A DNA stretch of 64,000 bases from Salinicola endophyticus (GTDB lineage Bacteria; Pseudomonadota; Gammaproteobacteria; Pseudomonadales; Halomonadaceae), in contig NZ_CP159578.1 of NCBI RefSeq assembly GCF_040536835.1, positions 496,001 to 560,000 of the forward strand. Direction: 5' to 3'. The notes below the pieces were generated by a model. The model worked only from the letters and a program-made list of their open reading frames with translations. It did not search any database and was not told the DNA's origin. Both the position numbers and the translations under genes were made by a program. Below are positions 49,114-57,700 of this stretch, one piece after another; the stretch's first letter is position 1; each line of letters starts with the position of its first letter.

Positions 49114-49884
49114 TCACAGGTTCTGGTAGAACATCCGCGCTGTCATGATGCCGGTGACGACGATGAACAGCGGCCTGACGATTGACGACCCGTTGCGCAT
49201 GACCAGGTGACTGCCGAGGTAGGCGCCGAGGATCTGCCCGGCGCCCATGGCGAGTCCGATGGCGTAGTTGACGCTGCCCGCGGCCATGAAGAAGGCCAGC
49301 GAGACGACGTTGCCGGTCAGGTTGAGCGGCTTCGAGGTCATCGAGGCGTGCTTGATGCTCATGCCCTGCAGGATGAGTAGCGAGAAGACCCACAGGGCGC
49401 CGGTGCCGGGGCCGAAGAAGCCGTTGTAGAAGCCGATGAGCAGGCCGAAGGCGACCAGGTAGACCGGCGTCGGCATGACTTTCCTGGCCGGCAGGTCCTG
49501 GCGCAGCTTCTTCGAGAACAGCGTGTAGAGCAGGATCGCCAGCATCAGGAACGGGATCAGGGTATCGAGCAGCGCGTGGGAGGCGATCAGCGCGACGCCG
49601 GTGCCGGCCAGGGCGCCGAGCGCGGTGAACAGCATGCCGCCGATCACCAGTTCCCGGTCGAGCTGGCCGTGGCGCAGGTAGGTGGCGAAGGAGGTCGCTT
49701 CGCCGATGCTGGCCTGCAGCCGGTTGGTACCCAGCGCGAGCGAGGGCGGAATGCCCAGCAGCAGCATGGCGGGCAGGGAGATGAGCCCGCCGCCGCCACT
49801 GATGGCGTCGATGAAGCCGGCGAAGATGGCGACCACGAACAGCGTGATCAGCAGGTGTTCGCTCAGAAAGGTGAAGGCCGTCAT
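49114..49884 (-). CDS. TSUP (TauE/SafE) family membrane permease
   Basis: A 256-residue permease of the TauE/SafE type that may export sulfite or sulfoacetate, or take up sulfur or organic anions. The two family repeats are visible: ISGGGGLISLPAMLLLGIPPSLALGTNRLQ and FYNGFFGPGTGALWVFSLLILQG. About eight hydrophobic helices are predicted. I chose ATG 49,884; the frame upstream covers the dioxygenase gene. A 4-bp overlap with the tauD-like fragment suggests a former taurine or sulfonate operon. This is chromosomal background. Confidence 0.9.
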   Translation of the reverse strand: MTAFTFLSEHLLITLFVVAIFAGFIDAISGGGGLISLPAMLLLGIPPSLALGTNRLQASIGEATSFATYLRHGQLDRELVIGGMLFTALGALAGTGVALIASHALLDTLIPFLMLAILLYTLFSKKLRQDLPARKVMPTPVYLVAFGLLIGFYNGFFGPGTGALWVFSLLILQGMSIKHASMTSKPLNLTGNVVSLAFFMAAGSVNYAIGLAMGAGQILGAYLGSHLVMRNGSSIVRPLFIVVTGIMTARMFYQNL

Positions 49885-50132
49885 GCCTCGAGCTCCCGGT
49901 CGTTGACGGTGATCCGGTCCATGACCCGCAGCGCGCCGTGGTAATCGTTGACCGCATGATGATGGACGAGGCGGTTGTCCCACAGGGCCACCATGTCCTT
50001 TTCCCAGGTGACCCGGAAAGTGAACTCCGACTGGGCGATGCGCTCGGTGAGATAGCGGATGAGCGGCTGGTTCTCTTCCCGGGTCATCCCCTTGAAGGCC
50101 AGGACGTGTGCTTGATCGATCTCGATACCCAT
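49881..50132 (-). pseudogene. C-terminal remnant of a TauD/TfdA-type dioxygenase gene
   Basis: The 83-residue reading matches only the C-terminal quarter of Fe(II)/2-oxoglutarate dioxygenases of the taurine dioxygenase type: QSEFTFRVTWEKDMVALWDNRLVHHHAVNDYHGALRVMDRIT holds the third Fe ligand His and the 2-oxoglutarate-binding Arg. The N-terminal HxD metal site is missing, and upstream DNA no longer looks coding. The truncation point lies close to the start of the prophage block. It overlaps the permease gene by 4 bp. Confidence 0.8.
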
Positions 50133-50577
<445 letters not shown>

Positions 50578-51015
50578 CTAGCCAGCCGTCAGACGCTCCC
50601 AGGTCACGGCGAGTGCTGCATCGGGCGTGGTGGCTGCCTGAATTGCCCACTCGCCGCGTTGCCGGGTGCCGGTGAACGTCTGCCAGGCGATGAACGCCTC
50701 GGCGCGGGCGATCACGGCGGCGACGAGCTGCTCGAGCGTTTCGGTGCCGGCGTTGCCGTTGCGCCCGGCGAGAATCGCGGCCAGCGCCGGGGTGGCGGGT
50801 GCGTCGCCCTGCTCGCCAGCGCTCTGCCACGTCCGGTAGGCCGTGGCCTCGGCCTGTTGGGTGCCCCAGCTCAGGCGTTCGCTCTCCGGATAGTCGCGGA
50901 TTAGCGGGCCGGCGGCAGCTTCGTAGTTCTGGTTGAGGCGCTGCATTGCCGTGGCCTGGGCGTCGGCCAGGCGCTCGGCGTCGGTGGGGGCCGGGGTGTG
51001 AATGAAAGTTGCCAT
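50578..51015 (-). CDS. Phage distal tail gene, tail-fibre-assembly-like
   Basis: A 145-residue protein, last in the tail operon. The middle and end (SERLSWGTQQAEATAYRTWQSAGEQG, VIARAEAFIAWQTFTGTRQRGEWAIQAA) resemble the DUF4376-type proteins and tail fibre assembly factors encoded behind phage fibres, with the typical W-x5-QxxEA pattern. It directly abuts the next gene upstream (1-bp overlap). The function in fibre folding or attachment is inferred from position. Confidence 0.65.
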   Translation of the reverse strand: MATFIHTPAPTDAERLADAQATAMQRLNQNYEAAAGPLIRDYPESERLSWGTQQAEATAYRTWQSAGEQGDAPATPALAAILAGRNGNAGTETLEQLVAAVIARAEAFIAWQTFTGTRQRGEWAIQAATTPDAALAVTWERLTAG

Positions 51016-51347
51016 CAGAGCTGCACCTCATACTCGTCGCGTTGTCGGTTCCATTCGGCATAGCGTGCGGCGAACTCGTCCTTCGACTCATCGTCCTCGC
51101 GCGTCGGCTCGGGGCCGTAGTCGTTGAGCACCCAGACGGTCAGGCCCGCATCTGTCTTGATGGCTCTGAGGACCGGCATCCACGGCAGTGTCGTGGAGGC
51201 GAACTCCTCGAAGGTGCCATGGCCGGCCTGACCGAAGTCGATCATGTCGCTCGCACTGCCGATCGTCACGGTGAGCGCTTCGCCCTGGGCGGAGAAAGAT
51301 GCCGGGGCGTATTCGCGTTGGCGCTGGGGAGTCATTATCAGTTTCAT
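51015..51347 (-). CDS. Small unknown protein between tail fibre and its assembly factor
   Basis: A 110-residue soluble protein with no family that I know. The N-terminal half (MTPQRQREYAPASFSAQGEALTVTIG) is β-type and the end is acidic and helical (REDDESKDEFAARYAEWNRQRDEYEVQL). It begins 3 bp after the tail fibre gene stop and overlaps the next gene by 1 bp, so it is co-expressed with the fibre. Small proteins here in other phages are fibre chaperones or tip proteins. Confidence 0.6.
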   Translation of the reverse strand: MKLIMTPQRQREYAPASFSAQGEALTVTIGSASDMIDFGQAGHGTFEEFASTTLPWMPVLRAIKTDAGLTVWVLNDYGPEPTREDDESKDEFAARYAEWNRQRDEYEVQL

Positions 51348-51350
51348 CGA

Positions 51351-52454
51351 CTATCTCCAGTTGTATGTCGCGGTGAGGTGAACGCGCGGTGTGTAATCGG
51401 ATAGATCGCGTTTTTGCAAATCACCGACCTGCGCGACTACCGTTGATCCGTTGCCGCTGGGGTAAGCTCTGAGATAGCACATGTCTTCGTACTTGATCTC
51501 TTTTCCGCCATAGTCGGTGCCATCGGCGAAAACGATGGAGGGTGTGACAGAGTCTGAACTGACGGCGCGTAGCGGAAGTGTCCAAACCGCCTGTTTGATA
51601 CGATTGCTGCCAATGGTGCCAGCATCCTCGGTCAGTACGAAAAAGCTTTTGCGAGCGATGGCCGTGCCGTCACCGAATTTGATCACGCTGCCATTGGCAT
51701 TCTCGTAGTGCTTGAAGAGGAAATCTGACCTGTCATCGGAGATGCTGCCGGTGTTGAAGCAGCGAGACCATTGTCCCCACTCTTGTTTCGAGATGTCTCC
51801 TATACGTTCATAGATGTATAGATCGCTGACGCCGATGAACTTCTGATAGATCAAGTTCATATAGACACGGGATAGGTTGATCAATAACCCGGTGTAATTG
51901 CCATCGCCCAAGGGCCCATTGGACCACTGGTTGGCGATGGTGCCGATCTTGTTTTCCCGAATCCAGGTGTCGAAATCTCGGCCAAATTCGTCGGCGATAT
52001 CCGGTGCCGTTCCACCCAGTCCCCAGATTCCTACCTCCATCAGTTCGCCATCGGCCGTCCCCACATCCCTCGTGGCCGCGGTACCCACCTCGTTCGCCAG
52101 CCCCGAGCCGCGCTTGTGCATGATCTGGCTGGCATCGACGCTGGCCGCGCTATTCGCCGCCGCGGTGGCGCTGTTGGCCGCAGCGGTCTTGCTGCTGCTG
52201 GCCGCCGAGGCGCTGCCAGCGGCGCGGGTCTCGCTGGTCTTGGCCGCCGATTGGCTCGCCGCCGCCGCCGTCTCGCTCTGCTTGGCGGCGGCGGCCTGGT
52301 CGGTAGCGGTCCGCGCCATGGCCACGCTGTTGCTGAGCGCGGGGACGAAGCGCAGGCGATGGCCGCCGGCGGCGAGGCCGGTATCCGGGTTGGCGTCGTC
52401 GGTGACGGTGAGGCCGTCGCCGCCCAGCTCTTCGGGAAAGGTGACTGTTGCCAT
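51351..52454 (-). CDS. Phage tail fibre / host-recognition protein
   Basis: A 367-residue fibre. Residues 45-110 form an Ala/Ser/Thr-rich triple coiled coil (TDQAAAAKQSETAAAASQSAAKTSETRAAGSAS...), as in many phage fibres. It is followed by a β-rich C-terminal part that is less GC-rich than the rest of the operon, for example QKFIGVSDLYIYERIGDISKQEW and CYLRAYPSGNGSTVV, consistent with exchange of receptor-binding tips. It overlaps the stop of the upstream tail gene by 1 bp (TGATG). Confidence 0.8.
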   Translation of the reverse strand: MATVTFPEELGGDGLTVTDDANPDTGLAAGGHRLRFVPALSNSVAMARTATDQAAAAKQSETAAAASQSAAKTSETRAAGSASAASSSKTAAANSATAAANSAASVDASQIMHKRGSGLANEVGTAATRDVGTADGELMEVGIWGLGGTAPDIADEFGRDFDTWIRENKIGTIANQWSNGPLGDGNYTGLLINLSRVYMNLIYQKFIGVSDLYIYERIGDISKQEWGQWSRCFNTGSISDDRSDFLFKHYENANGSVIKFGDGTAIARKSFFVLTEDAGTIGSNRIKQAVWTLPLRAVSSDSVTPSIVFADGTDYGGKEIKYEDMCYLRAYPSGNGSTVVAQVGDLQKRDLSDYTPRVHLTATYNWR

Positions 52455-53323
52455 CAGAGGATCTCCAGCAGTTTGAGGCTATGGGTGTGGGTGAAGGCGT
52501 AGGGCTGGGCCAGCGGGTCGAGCTGCTGCTGGCGCGCGAGGAAGGTGCGGGCGAAGTTCTCCGGCCGGGCGGCGAGGTTGAAGGCGTAGACCAGCTCGCC
52601 ATGGGTGCCGAGCACGCGCTGCAGCGAGTAGAGCCGCTGGTAGGCCTCCTCCTCGGAGAGCCAGTCGAGGCTGAACGTCGCGGTGCGCCGCTGGCGCTTC
52701 ACATCGGCATACTCGGTGCGGTCGCCGGCCTCGGCGAACTCGGTGGCGTTGTCGAAGCCGTGCTGGATGCCGTAGGAGACGTTGGTCGCCGGCTGCCAGG
52801 CGTCGGCCAGGAAGACCCGGCCGAAGCGCACCGCGCCTTCCGGGTTGCCGGCGTCGTCGATCTCCACCCGCACCTGCTGGGCGAGCTGGACCTCGTCGGC
52901 GAACACCGTCAGCAGCGGGGTGTAGAGGGCGCGATCCTCCTCGGCGATGGTGCCGAGCCAGTAGTTGTCGTACTCCCACTCCAGCTCGCTGGTGGCGAAG
53001 AGCTGCGGCCACACGGTCTGCCAGGCGCTGTCCCAGAGCAGGAACTGCCGGTCGGTATCGCCGTAGATCCGCACCCGGTAGCGCGCCGGGGCGGAGAAGG
53101 AGTGCGCGGCGATCGCCAGGCACTGGATCGGCCGCGGCTTGTCGAGCGTGATGTCGAACCAGGTCGAGGCCGGGTCGGCATTCTGGCTCTTGCAGCGCAC
53201 GGCGAGTGTCGGGTCCTGGGCCAGCGTCAGCGGCAGGCTGTCGAGCCAGGCACCGCCGGAGAGCGTGGCGCGCTCGACCCGGTTGGGCCAGCACAGGGTG
53301 ATCGTGTCGGGATTCAGTGCCAT
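52454..53323 (-). CDS. Phage tail-tip protein (distal tail type)
   Basis: A 289-residue phage protein, placed between the baseplate hub-type gene and the fibre. The N-terminal half reads like a lectin-like β-sandwich (WFDITLDKPRPIQCLAIAAHSFSAPARYRVRIYGD) that may bind carbohydrate or other tail proteins. The C-terminal half (DRTEYADVKRQRRTATFSLDWLSEEEAYQRLY) resembles the distal-tail domain with β-strands and a helical core. I chose ATG 53,323, which overlaps the upstream stop. The family name is not certain. Confidence 0.65.
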   Translation of the reverse strand: MALNPDTITLCWPNRVERATLSGGAWLDSLPLTLAQDPTLAVRCKSQNADPASTWFDITLDKPRPIQCLAIAAHSFSAPARYRVRIYGDTDRQFLLWDSAWQTVWPQLFATSELEWEYDNYWLGTIAEEDRALYTPLLTVFADEVQLAQQVRVEIDDAGNPEGAVRFGRVFLADAWQPATNVSYGIQHGFDNATEFAEAGDRTEYADVKRQRRTATFSLDWLSEEEAYQRLYSLQRVLGTHGELVYAFNLAARPENFARTFLARQQQLDPLAQPYAFTHTHSLKLLEIL

Positions 53324-54771
53324 CAGCCCCAAAGCTCCAGTGTGAGTCGCCCGCTGCGGGCGTTGATCTGCTGGCCGAGGACCAGCATCGTGCGGCCGGC
53401 GGCGTAGCCCTGGCGTGGGGTGACGACCTCGACCCGTTCGCCGATCGCCGGCTGGTGGTGGCGCAGGCGCCCCTCCAGCGTGACCCGGTCACGGCGCACG
53501 CTGACCAGATCGAGGATCGCCTCGGCCGCGGCCTGGGCGTCGGCCAGGTCGCGCAGGCAGGTGTCGAGGGTCAGCTCGCCGGCCAGCGGATGCCGCGCGA
53601 GCACCTCGGGGCGCTCGGCGATCGCCTCGCGGTACTGGCGCCCGAGACGCGCCCGGCGGCTGTCGTCGACGACCCCGGCGAGGTCGGTCTGGGTGGTCTC
53701 GAGCCGGTCGGCGCGCAGCGTCACCCGCCAGATCGGCAGGCCGTCGCTGCTGGCGCCGGTGGCCTTGCGTTCGAGGTTGACGATCTCGTGGTCGTGGATC
53801 GTCGTCGGCGCGTCGCCGGTCTGTGTTCGTGGGTTCTCGAGCCGAGCGGCGCGCAGCGTGCCTTCGGCGTCGAGCCGCCACCAGCCGCCGGCGGTGACCA
53901 GGCGGTCGAGCAGATCGGCGGTGGTGGCGCTGTCGGTCACGTAGAGCCCGACCCGGCCCAGCCCGGCCAGCGCCGTGGCGTCGCAGGGCTGGGCCACTTC
54001 GGCGCAGAGCGCGGCGATCACCGCCGCCACGCTGGTCTCTGCGGTCTGGGCGTCGCAGGTCAGCGTGCCCACCGGGGGCGCGCCCAGGCGCAGATAGCCG
54101 CGATACGCCCGCCACTCGCCGGCGGCCGGCGCGCTGGCCTGGAGGGAGGCGAGGGAGTCGTAGGCGGCGCCGCGGGTCAGCGCGGCGCCCTGGTCGTAGA
54201 CCGCGTCGACCTGGCAGTCGTCGCGGCTGCTGACCTGATAGATCAGCCTGGCGCTGTTGACCAGCACCGGCTGGGCGTTGCGCACGTCGCCGTAGAGCCG
54301 CGGCTTGGGCTGGCCCTGGATATCGTCGGCGGTGCCCTCGACCCCCTCGGGCAGCGTGTTGCTGCCAGCATAGGTCTGGTAGGGATGCGGGCGCTGCAGC
54401 AGCGCCTGGGGCGCGCGCAGGGTGAGCGCCAGCGTCTGGCGCTGGTAGCCGAGCCCGGCGGCGGTACCGCGCAGAATCTCGGTCACACCCGTGTCGGTGG
54501 CCAGCGAGAGCACCACGGTGCGGCCATCGACGGCGTAGTCGGCCAGGTGATCCAAGCCGCCATCGGCGTTGATCAGCGTGGTCTCGCCGACCCCGGAGCG
54601 CTCGACCCCGACCACCCCGCCGGCGTAGAGCCCGGCCTGATAGAGCCCCGGCTGCTGGATGCGCGGCAGATAGAGGGTGTCGTCCGGGGCGTCGTAGGCG
54701 CCGTCGGAGAAGCGCAGCACGCAGGGCCGGTCATCCGGGTCGCGGGCCTCGATGGTGAGCAGCCAGGTCAT
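53323..54771 (-). CDS. Phage tail hub-type protein
   Basis: A 482-residue β-rich protein directly after the tape measure gene, with 4-bp overlap. Order and size (N-terminal segment with LLTIEARDPDDRPCVLRFSDGAYD, C-terminal IGERVEVVTPRQGYAAGRTMLVLGQQINARSGRLTLELWG) fit a baseplate hub or tail-associated protein with gp27-like folds. No enzymatic motif is seen. The assignment rests mainly on order in the operon. Confidence 0.65.
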   Translation of the reverse strand: MTWLLTIEARDPDDRPCVLRFSDGAYDAPDDTLYLPRIQQPGLYQAGLYAGGVVGVERSGVGETTLINADGGLDHLADYAVDGRTVVLSLATDTGVTEILRGTAAGLGYQRQTLALTLRAPQALLQRPHPYQTYAGSNTLPEGVEGTADDIQGQPKPRLYGDVRNAQPVLVNSARLIYQVSSRDDCQVDAVYDQGAALTRGAAYDSLASLQASAPAAGEWRAYRGYLRLGAPPVGTLTCDAQTAETSVAAVIAALCAEVAQPCDATALAGLGRVGLYVTDSATTADLLDRLVTAGGWWRLDAEGTLRAARLENPRTQTGDAPTTIHDHEIVNLERKATGASSDGLPIWRVTLRADRLETTQTDLAGVVDDSRRARLGRQYREAIAERPEVLARHPLAGELTLDTCLRDLADAQAAAEAILDLVSVRRDRVTLEGRLRHHQPAIGERVEVVTPRQGYAAGRTMLVLGQQINARSGRLTLELWG

Positions 54772-57700
54772 GCCAGCGCCTCCAGTCGGGCGCGGTCATC
54801 CAGCGCCTGGTTGCTCTCGGCGATACGCGTGAGCTGATCGATCGAGCGCTGATGCCCGGCCTGGGCCACCCGCACCCCGGCGCCCTCGTGGGCCTCGATC
54901 CGGCGCAGCAGCTCGGTGTTCTCGGCGGTGAGCTGGGCCAGGCGCTGGAGCAGCGGCGCCAGCTCGGCGCTGCCATGGCCGCCACCTTGGCCGCCCACCG
55001 GCGCCGGCGCGCCGTCCAGGCGCACGCCCAGCGAGCCATCGGCCCCGCGGGAGAGCGGCATGATCGCCTCCGGCCCCGCCTCGCCCATCAGCGCGGTATT
55101 GAACAGCGTCGGCTGGGTGATGATCTCGGCGCCGCCGAAGGCCCCGCCGATGTTGTAGGTCGGCAGGCGGTCGAGGGACTGCTTGAGCACGGCGAGCTGC
55201 TGGGCCACCGAGTCGCTGTTCTGCATCGCCTCGTTGTAGTCCTTGAGCAGGGCGCGCACCCGCTGGGAGGTGGGCAGGTTCGTGCGGTAGCGGTAGTCGT
55301 AATGGCCCGAGAGCAGGTCATCCAGCGATGAGGCGCCTCGACGGACGTTGGAATGGTTCAGGTATTGCCCCGTCAGCCCGGTGCGCATGTTCGGGTTCTG
55401 GTTGAACGCGATCACCTTCTGGTAGCCGTCATAGGTCGCCTGCAGCGAGCGGACCTCGCCCTGCAGCGTCTTGCGCTGCTCGGCCAGTGTCCGCGCCCGC
55501 TCCTGGGCGATACGCTGCTTCTCGGCGGCCTCGGCCGCCCGCCGCCGGGCCTCGATCTCGGCCGCCTGCTGCTGGGCCAGCCCCAGCGCCACCAGGGCCT
55601 CCTGCAGGCTCTGCATGGTCGTGTTGAGCGTGATGAACTGGTCGGTGGTGCGGGTCATCTCCGCGCTCAGCTCGGTGAGCTGGCGCAGCTGATCGAGAGC
55701 GCGGGATTCGAGCGTGCCGGTGTTGCCGTCGACCCGGTCAGTGGCGCCCTTGATCGCCTCCAGCGCCGAGATCTGGCCATCGCCGTCGCTGTCGAGCTGC
55801 TGGATCAGGCTGCGGATCTGGGCGTCCGAGGCGATACCTTGAAGCCCGGTCTGCAGCTCGCCGAAGGTGAGCAGGCCATCCAGATTGGTATCCAGCGCCG
55901 CGAACAGCGGGTCCAGCGCCGAGGCGATGCCGCCGGGCAACTGATCGACGGCGCTCGCCAGCGCGGCCTTGATCTCCTCGGCCACGTACTGCTCGGCGCT
56001 GACCTGATCCGGCAGCTCGCCCAAGGCGTCCAGGATCTCGTCCCGGATGCGCTGGTAACCGGTACCCGAGCCGTAGTAGGCCGCCCCCGCCTGCTGGTAG
56101 CGCTCGGCGTACTGGGTCAGCCCGCCGAGGGCGTCGCGGTCGCCGCCCTGGGCCCTGACCAGCTGGCGCGCGAACTGCGCCTGGGCCGCCTGTAGATCGC
56201 TGCCGGGGCTGCCGCCGCTGGCCTGCTGCTGATCGATCCAGCTGCTGATGCCGCCCAGGGTCTGGGCGAGCTGGCTCGACGCCTGGGCCAGCGCGCTGCG
56301 GTAGTCGTCACTCGCCTGGCGCGCGTCGGCCAGCGCCGCCTGCTCATCCTGCAGCGCCCAGATGCGCTGCTGGATCGGGCGCAGCGAGGCGTCGAGCGTT
56401 TGCAGCTCCTGCTGGCGCTGCAGGCTGAGTGCGGCCTGCTCGCGGCCGGCCAGCTTAAGCAGGGTGATGCGCTGATCGAAGGCCTGGCCGGCGAAGGTCT
56501 GGTAGGCCTGGCGCACGGCGTCCTTGGCCGTCTCCACCTGCGACCTGGCCGCGGCCTGCAGGTCTTGCAACGACTGGGTCGTCGCCTGGACCGGCGCGCT
56601 GATCGCGGCGAAGGCGTCGGCGATACCCATCAGCTCGCTGTAGGTCTGGCGCCCGGCGGCGGTGTTGAGATCGAGCGACTCGACCACGGCGCGGAACTGC
56701 TCGCGGGTCGAATAGGCCGAGAGCCCCGCGCGGTGGAGTGTCGGCGTGAGCTGGGCGATGGCGCGCTGCTCACGCTCTTGCTCGCTGAAGAAGTTGGCGT
56801 AGTAGCGCTGCGCCTGGCTCTGCAGGTTATCGAGGCCGCCGGCGAGCTGCTGCAGGTTCAGGGCGGCCTCGACGGCGCGCTCGCCCATCGCATCGAAGCT
56901 CAGGTTCAACTGATCCGCGATCGCCGAGACCGCGGCATGCGCCGCCACCCCGGCGGTGATCTGGGCCAGCGCGTCCTCCATCGAGCGGCGGGTATCGCTG
57001 ACCACACCGACGGCGTAGCCACGCACGCTGTCGGAGAGGCCGTCGATCAGGTTGCCGAGCTGCAGCGCCTGGGCCAGTTTGGGCGCTAATTTTTCAGCGT
57101 TCTTGGCAGTAATATCGCCGACGCGCTCGATCAGCGTGTCACCGACGTCGCTTGAGCTATCCAGCAGCGCTGCTTTGATCACTGCCATTCGGTCGGTCAG
57201 CATGTCGGTCAGCGGGTCGTTGGAGACCGACGTATAGAAGCCATCGAGAGACTGCTTGACCGCGTCGATTTGTTTGGCGCTGGCGCCGGTAGCGATCGTG
57301 TTGTCGAGGGCCTGGAGGGCATCCAGGAAGTCGGCCAGCGGATCGACGTCGAATTTAGTCTTGTGGGTCAGTCCGAACGAGCCGAACGCTGATTCACGGC
57401 CACCGACCAACCGCTTGCGATTGCCCGAGTCGTAATAGCGGTCCTGCACCGGTCCATCCGGAGTCTCCGCGTAGCTGACGAGCCCCGCCTTGTACTTACG
57501 GCTGGAGCCGAACAGCGAATCGACCATGCCGCCCAGGGTCGAGCCGGCGAAGGCGCCGAGCGAGCCGCCGAAGAAGGTGCCGACGCCACCGCCGATGGTC
57601 GCGCCCAGGTTTGAATTCGCCTGCTTGCCGAACAGCGACGAGCCGAGCTTGTTGCCCACCTGGGTACCGGCGTAGGCCGCGGCGAGGGAGGCCATGCCGT

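Noticed and set aside
48838..49185. Plus-strand frame with repeated RPDPT
   Set aside because: Created by the ACCCG array, which has no stop in any frame.
49043..49957. 304-codon minus-strand open frame
   Set aside because: Runs in another frame over the permease gene and through the ACCCG repeat; no domain.
52448..53407. 319-codon plus-strand open frame
   Set aside because: Antisense shadow of the distal-tail-type gene.
53317..54837. 506-codon plus-strand open frame
   Set aside because: Antisense to the tail hub-type gene; low-complexity Arg/Gly/Ala composition and no domain.
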